A DNA stretch of 64,000 nucleotides, from NCBI GenBank assembly GCA_025058215.1, contig JANXEO010000001.1:372001-436000 (forward strand), written 5' to 3'. A program made the translations under genes and the position numbers. Below are positions 59,517 through 64,000 of this stretch, piece by piece. How positions within the stretch are numbered: the first letter of the stretch is position 1; each line of letters starts with the position of its first letter. The stretch is from Candidatus Methanomethylicia archaeon. Its GTDB lineage: Archaea > Thermoproteota > Methanomethylicia > Culexarchaeales > Culexarchaeaceae. The notes under the pieces were generated by a model, which was not told where the DNA came from, did no database searches, and saw only the letters and a program-made list of their open reading frames with translations.

Positions 59517-59927
59517 TTATTTGCTCTTAATAAGTTCTTTCACATCTATTCCAAGCTCTTTTGCCTTCTTTAATAATTCTTCAAATTGTTTTAGTACTTC
59601 TATTTTTCTTTCTTCTTCTGGTACTGTTGTTATCACTATTGTTTTTACTGGTTCTATACTCATAACTTCTAACATAACTGATATTGGTTTAAATTCTCCA
59701 TTTGGTCCAGTCTCGTACTTTATAGATAATCTTGTTGGATTATCTGAATATCCATACTTATTTATTTCTTCAACCATTCTTCTGGCTAAATCTGTCCATA
59801 TCTTCTTATTTCCCTCTTTTACTTCTAATGGTAAACTTTTAGTGTAGAATGTTGCATAAAACCATCTTTTAGCTCTAAATATGGCCCCTCTACCAGTTGG
59901 AGCAATTCTAAATCTTTGTTCAGGCAT
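59517..59927 (-). CDS. Small basic protein, possibly ThermoDBP-related nucleic-acid binder
   Basis: The 136-residue product begins PEQRFRIAPTGRGAIFRAK, with a basic aromatic patch RWFYATFYTK, and ends with a leucine-rich helix (EVLKQFEELLKKAKELG). A mixed alpha/beta domain with a C-terminal dimerising helix is how ThermoDBP-type single-strand binding proteins of some TACK archaea are built. I cannot confirm that relation from memory of sequences, so it is only a lead. GGGTG upstream supports ATG 59927. Confidence 0.6.
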   Translation of the reverse strand: MPEQRFRIAPTGRGAIFRAKRWFYATFYTKSLPLEVKEGNKKIWTDLARRMVEEINKYGYSDNPTRLSIKYETGPNGEFKPISVMLEVMSIEPVKTIVITTVPEEERKIEVLKQFEELLKKAKELGIDVKELIKSK

Positions 59928-60235
59928 ATATTAACACCCAGATTCTAATTATCATAATCTTCTTCAACAATATAAAATTTATTATAATAATATTCATTGT
60001 AAATTTACAAATTGCATTTAATTAAATATAATCTTTTTAATAGCTTTAGTAATATTAAGATACTTTATAATGGTTATAACGTTTATTTGAATTATAGTAT
60101 AATTAAAATTATTTAATTTTTAATATTTTATATTTTGTAAGTAGTTAATTCACTTATTGCTTTAATATAAGCTTATTGCAAGCTATTGAATTCTTCATAA
60201 ACTTTTTAAATAAACTTATCTAAATTATCAAAACT
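59928..60235. promoter_or_regulatory. Divergent AT-rich intergenic region
   Basis: These 308 bases hold no gene that I can see. TTTTTAAAT at 60203-60211 lies about 29 bases before ATG 60236 and should be the MATE promoter with little or no leader. The rest is very AT-rich without clear repeats. Confidence 0.5.
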
Positions 60236-61654
60236 ATGTCCAATGAATTTGAGGAGGGTGAAGAAAGTTTTAAGCATCGTGGTATGGGTAGATATAGAGA
60301 TAGGATAGTTAATGGTCCTATTATAAGCACATTGATTTGGTTGGGTCTACCACCCCTCATAAATAATATTGTTATGACTGTTTATCATGTTGCAAATGCT
60401 TATTGGCTTAGTATATATAGCACATATTCTGTTTCTGTTCCTAGACAGACTTGGCCTGTAATTATGCTTTTTCAAGCATTTTTAAATGCTTTAACAGCTG
60501 CAAATTTAAGTATTATTTCGCAGTATATTGGTGCTAAAATGTATAAAGAAGCTAGTTTATCAGCTTCTAAATTCTTTACAGTAACCTTTTCATTTGGAGT
60601 GATTTTTTGTATAACCTTCTTTTCATTAAGGGAATTTATATTTTCAAATATTGTTTCCGTTCCACTAGAAATATTTGATGAAATTATGAAATATTCTGGA
60701 ATTATATCTTTAGATGTATTCTTTGGTTATATATCCTTCACATATTTAACATTACTTCAAAGTGTTGGTGATACTAAGAGACCTGCATTAATCAATGTAA
60801 TTGCAGTTACAACTAATGCTATTCTAGATCCATTTCTAATTTTGGGGATAGGGTTTTTCCCAAGGCTCGGTGTTATAGGTGCTTCAATTACAGATGTTGT
60901 AGGTAAAATAATATCAATAATTGGGTTAACGTACATCCTTAAAAAGAATTATCCTGATTTAAAAGTAGGTTTTACAAAGAACATAGATATTGATTGGATT
61001 AAGATGGTTATGCATATTGGTGTTCCAATAATTTTTCTAGGTTTAACAAATAGTTTTGCTTTTATATTTCAATTGAGATTAGTAAATGCATTTGGAGTTA
61101 TAGTGGCAACAGCATATTCAATTGGTTTTGTTATAATGGATATTGTTGATGGTGCTTTATGGGGGTTTATGGGTGCAAATTCTATAATGATTGGTCAAAA
61201 TCTAGGTGCAAATAAATTTGATAGAGCTAAAGAAATTGCATGTAAAACTGCACTTTTAGTTTTCAGTATTATAATCATAGGTTCAATCATAATATATCCA
61301 TTTAAAATCAACATAATACGAGCATTTACCGATAATTTAGAAGTAATTAATGAAACAGACATATTCTTACAAACACTACTACCAACATTAGCTTTCTTCA
61401 GTTTATTTATGATTGGTATGTCTACTGGTAGAGGTTCAGGTCATACTTTAATTCCAACAATCCTCGGAATGATAAGATTATGGGGTATTAGAATATTTCT
61501 TGGTTATGTTCTTGCATTTAATCTAGGTATGGGTTCTTATGGTGTATGGTTAGCTTTAGCAATAAGTAATTTTATTGGGGGTATACTTTCAATGTTATGG
61601 ATTAAATATGGGAAATGGAATAAAGCTATAATAAAGAAAACTAGAATTATGTAG
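60236..61654 (+). CDS. MATE family multidrug/sodium antiporter
   Basis: MATE proteins export drugs or metabolites in exchange for Na+ or H+. The 472 residues have about 12 membrane segments in two halves. Typical stretches are GPIISTLIWLGLPPLINNIV, LSIISQYIGAKMYKEASLSASKF (partly SIISQYIGAKMYKEA), LQSVGDTKRPALINV and the second-half mirror MIGQNLGANKFDRAKEIA. A charged N-terminal tail of 30 residues precedes the first helix. Substrate cannot be told. Confidence 0.92.
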   Translation: MSNEFEEGEESFKHRGMGRYRDRIVNGPIISTLIWLGLPPLINNIVMTVYHVANAYWLSIYSTYSVSVPRQTWPVIMLFQAFLNALTAANLSIISQYIGAKMYKEASLSASKFFTVTFSFGVIFCITFFSLREFIFSNIVSVPLEIFDEIMKYSGIISLDVFFGYISFTYLTLLQSVGDTKRPALINVIAVTTNAILDPFLILGIGFFPRLGVIGASITDVVGKIISIIGLTYILKKNYPDLKVGFTKNIDIDWIKMVMHIGVPIIFLGLTNSFAFIFQLRLVNAFGVIVATAYSIGFVIMDIVDGALWGFMGANSIMIGQNLGANKFDRAKEIACKTALLVFSIIIIGSIIIYPFKINIIRAFTDNLEVINETDIFLQTLLPTLAFFSLFMIGMSTGRGSGHTLIPTILGMIRLWGIRIFLGYVLAFNLGMGSYGVWLALAISNFIGGILSMLWIKYGKWNKAIIKKTRIM

Positions 61655-61726
61655 ATAAACTTCAGATTTTTACTTAAATTGATTTGAATATTTTCATTTC
61701 AATGATTTTTTACTTATTGAATAGAA

Positions 61727-63559
61727 TTAAATGAATACTATAACCGTTGTTAAAATTAAAAAGCTAATTCCAAAAATTGGATAAGCAATTTTCTTAGCTT
61801 TTTTAATAGCATGATCTATTAGTACACATAATTTTTCCATATTTTCTCTTCCAATAACCTTAATTCTTGGAATAATTATATTCTTAAATCCAACATTTAC
61901 TTCACATATATTTCCTAAAGCCCTCTGCACAACTTCAACTATATACTTTATTATCTTACTTTGATTTATGGCTTCCCCTATTGGGTGATATCCCCGTCTA
62001 CTTCTCAATGTTAAAGCAGTTACAAGATGTGTATCTGTTGTAAAAACTTCACAATCATCAATACCAAGATATTTAATTTCATTTATTATTCTCTCTCTTA
62101 AACCGGAAACCATATTATTTCCATCGATTACTATATACGTTGATCTTTTTCCATCAATTTCAAATACTATTGCAGTTATACCTCCAGGTCCCATACCATC
62201 TTTAAGAGTAAATTCGCTAGGTATTATATGAGATACACCCATTTTAAATGTTGATTTCTTTGATGAAATTGCTTTTTCTAAACATTCAATTGCTTTCTCT
62301 TTTAAAGTTTTATATGCTATACCTATTTCTACATCACCATTTATACTATTATGTGCATTCACAATTACACAATTTTTAAATCCTAATCTTTCAGCTTCTT
62401 TACGAATATCCATATTTAATTCTATGGGGAGATCTTCAGTTGTATTTGGAGCTAAAGAAAGTGATAATAGTGCAGTTTCCCCAAAAACATGACAACATAC
62501 TGTAGCTAATCCATTACTAACTTTAATGAATGGTGAAGCTTCATTTTCTTCAACACTTATATCTGCATTTTCAATTACTTCATGAATTAATTTCTCTAAT
62601 TGATATTGTGAAGTTAAATCTAAATGGTGTTCCACTAAACCCAATAATACACATGTAATGCAATCAAATTTTTTCTCTAAAGCATATTTAAGTTTAGATG
62701 GTAGAGCACTTCCACCAATATTCTTAAATGGTCCTGGATGAACTGATGGAACAACTATAAATGCTTTATTACTTCCATGAAATCTAATAAGTGAAACTTC
62801 TACATCTCTTTCTTCACCAAATTTTTCAAAAAAGTATTCTAAAGGTTCATTTAAATCTGCAATCCAATTCAATAAAAATGCTTTAAATATGGGTAGGAAA
62901 GATTCCTCAAAATATTTTTTACCTGTGGAATCTATCACATGCAAAAAGCAATAGCTTGAAGTTAAAGCTATTATTATAGAAAATATTGAAAAACTTAAAG
63001 CTAATATGAAATCATAAACGTTAAATAATTTCCATATGAATATTAAGAATATTAAGGATAAAAATGGTTGTAGTATTGCAACAATAAAAATACGTTTATA
63101 ACTTGAAGATGAAGTTGCATAAAGGACAACAAATCTAAGAATTAAAGTTATTGAAAATCCTAGAAGAGAAAACTTAACTACCCAAATGTAATTTGCGGTA
63201 ATTATGGTAGTAAATAAACCCAGAGTACTTAAAATAGTCCAAAAGATCCAAGAGAAAAGAGATAATCCTGATAATCTTCTAACATTATATATTTTATCCT
63301 CTTTAAATATGTAAAATACAGAAAAATAATTTAATAGTAAAGTAAGTATGAAAAAAATTATTCCAAAACATAGTCCATAGATAAAACTCAAAGGTTTTAA
63401 TATATGGTATGGGGTTATTATAAAGCCTTCAAAAATGCATATTATGAATAGGAATGTAAGAATTCTTTTGTATGATGGTAATGTAAATAATGAACTATAG
63501 TGTTCAACAGCTCTATCTAAATACTTATTAAACCTCTCTTTTTCTATTAATGTGTCCAC
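61727..63559 (-). CDS. DUF2070 membrane protein
   Basis: The 610-residue archaeal protein has about seven hydrophobic segments in the first 210 residues and a large soluble domain behind them. The soluble part has VVPSVHPGPFKNIGGSALPS near residue 270, GPGGITAIVFEIDGKRSTYI near 450 and DTHLVTALTLRSRRGYHPIGE near 503. A last hydrophobic segment ends the chain (ISFLILTTVIVFI). Histidines and aspartates in these blocks suggest a metal-dependent activity, but none is known. The start is GTG 63559. Confidence 0.9.
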   Translation of the reverse strand: MDTLIEKERFNKYLDRAVEHYSSLFTLPSYKRILTFLFIICIFEGFIITPYHILKPLSFIYGLCFGIIFFILTLLLNYFSVFYIFKEDKIYNVRRLSGLSLFSWIFWTILSTLGLFTTIITANYIWVVKFSLLGFSITLILRFVVLYATSSSSYKRIFIVAILQPFLSLIFLIFIWKLFNVYDFILALSFSIFSIIIALTSSYCFLHVIDSTGKKYFEESFLPIFKAFLLNWIADLNEPLEYFFEKFGEERDVEVSLIRFHGSNKAFIVVPSVHPGPFKNIGGSALPSKLKYALEKKFDCITCVLLGLVEHHLDLTSQYQLEKLIHEVIENADISVEENEASPFIKVSNGLATVCCHVFGETALLSLSLAPNTTEDLPIELNMDIRKEAERLGFKNCVIVNAHNSINGDVEIGIAYKTLKEKAIECLEKAISSKKSTFKMGVSHIIPSEFTLKDGMGPGGITAIVFEIDGKRSTYIVIDGNNMVSGLRERIINEIKYLGIDDCEVFTTDTHLVTALTLRSRRGYHPIGEAINQSKIIKYIVEVVQRALGNICEVNVGFKNIIIPRIKVIGRENMEKLCVLIDHAIKKAKKIAYPIFGISFLILTTVIVFI

Positions 63560-63625
63560 ATAACCTTATAACATAAACCTTTAATATAACAATTGCCTCC
63601 TCATAGCCTTATGAACTTTTAAATC

Positions 63626-63635
63626 TTTATATAAA
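63626..63635 (+). promoter_or_regulatory. TATA box, probably for nikR
   Basis: TTTATATAAA would place transcription start near 63657, leaving a leader of about 34 bases before ATG 63691. Confidence 0.45.
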
Positions 63636-63690
63636 AGCAAATTTAGGTAGGTTATTATTTGTAATCCTATAACTGTATATTGTGGTTTAA

Positions 63691-64000
63691 ATGAGTAGTA
63701 GAGTTAAAACTGGAGTATCATTTAAAGAAGATACTCTAAGAAAATTAGATAAGTACATGGAAAGAATGAATTTAGACAATAGATCTAAAATAATTGATGA
63801 AGCAATTCAATTGTATCTATCTGAAAGAAGTTTAATTATTGAAGAAGGTGTTTTTGGTGGTGTTATAGCTGTATATTTTGAACATGAAGCAGAACAAGAA
63901 TTAACAAAATTACAACATAAATTCCTAGATGTCGTAATATCAAATACACATGTACATTTAAATAAAGAAAATTGTATTGAAGCTATCCTTGTGAAGGGTG
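63691..64000 (+). CDS. nikR: Nickel-responsive regulator NikR (5' part)
   Basis: The gene runs off the right edge after 103 codons. The ribbon-helix-helix DNA-binding domain is RVKTGVSFKEDTLRKLDKYM with the helix NRSKIIDEAIQLYLSE. The metal domain shows all four nickel ligands in the expected spacing: QHKFLD (His), NTHVHL (two His) and ENCIEA (Cys). It should control nickel uptake or nickel enzymes. The hydrogenase at the left of the window is one such enzyme, but no operator was identified. Confidence 0.93.
   Translation, partial: MSSRVKTGVSFKEDTLRKLDKYMERMNLDNRSKIIDEAIQLYLSERSLIIEEGVFGGVIAVYFEHEAEQELTKLQHKFLDVVISNTHVHLNKENCIEAILVKG

Noticed and set aside
1-64000. CRISPR arrays, insertion sequences with terminal inverted repeats, rRNA genes and replication origins.
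   Set aside because: I looked for direct-repeat spacing, transposase motifs, rRNA cores and Cdc6/origin-box contexts and saw none in this window.

Overview
The window is a gene-dense, AT-rich segment of an archaeal chromosome, most likely from the TACK side of the tree. Domain Archaea is clear from SRP19, SRP54 and 7S SRP RNA, TFB, RpoF (Rpb4), L21e, S8e, S30e, Nop5-fibrillarin, Gar1, IF5A, RadA and Nob1. TACK affinity is inferred from S30e, an RPC34-like protein, a tRNA intron outside the anticodon loop and the absence of any euryarchaeal signature. I cannot name the lineage. Ribosome-binding sites of the type GGTGAT or GGAGGTG precede many starts. I used them to choose starts, and several chosen starts therefore differ from the longest reading frame.

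Layout. 1-3.1 kb: end of a 2-oxoacid:ferredoxin oxidoreductase gamma gene, then a group 3c [NiFe]-hydrogenase (mvhDGA). 3.1-8.2 kb: RNA m5C methyltransferase, Nob1, NAD kinase, IF5A, methylthioadenosine deaminase and Dph6. 8.3-15 kb: SRP54, TrmY and Pus10 (the m1-pseudouridine-54 pair), then the conserved archaeal run L21e-RpoF-DUF655-KsgA-HemK-TrmJ. 15-18.6 kb: membrane and nucleotidyltransferase genes, a site-2 protease, a tRNA thiolase and the SRP RNA. 18.6-20.6 kb: three tRNA genes around an orphan cytosine-5 DNA methyltransferase and a SPOUT-like gene. 20.6-23.95 kb: a low-density, locally GC-richer island beside tRNA-Ala. It holds an AbrB regulator, arsM, a broken second methyltransferase and other decayed genes. 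24-32.5 kb: an FAD oxidase, methionine aminopeptidase, PheST, an aldolase, endonuclease III, three tRNAs and S30e. 32.5-42.3 kb: PyrDK, Nop5-fibrillarin, RNase HII, Trm1, FtsJ, RPC34-like, TFB-Gar1 and SRP19-S8e. 42-49.4 kb: a peptidase, a purine nucleoside phosphorylase-family enzyme, DUF373, coiled-coil, ATP-grasp and GPN-loop proteins, a CinA-like protein and a membrane-tethered HTH regulator. 49.4-53.5 kb: a tight six-gene cluster around radA. 53.5-64 kb: a radical SAM protein, Trm112, a cis-prenyltransferase, GlmM, tRNA-Glu, two small proteins, a MATE transporter, DUF2070 and the start of nikR.

How genes fit together. Most of the window serves RNA modification, translation and transcription. 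All three core SRP parts are present (RNA, SRP54, SRP19). A Trm112 activator is present for the HemK-like methylase. A deaminase and an Asn-type phosphorylase suggest methylthioadenosine salvage through methylthioinosine.

The most novel-looking region is the radA cluster. It encodes a membrane protein, a HerA/VirB4-like pseudo-ATPase that has lost its P-loop, a small unknown protein, a divergent RadA, a SWIM zinc-finger protein and a final unknown protein that may be a decayed RecA fold. It resembles an archaeal counterpart of the eukaryotic Shu/SWS1 recombination mediators. A second unusual point is that dph6, trmY and pus10 appear to start at AUC or AUA rather than AUG, GUG or UUG.
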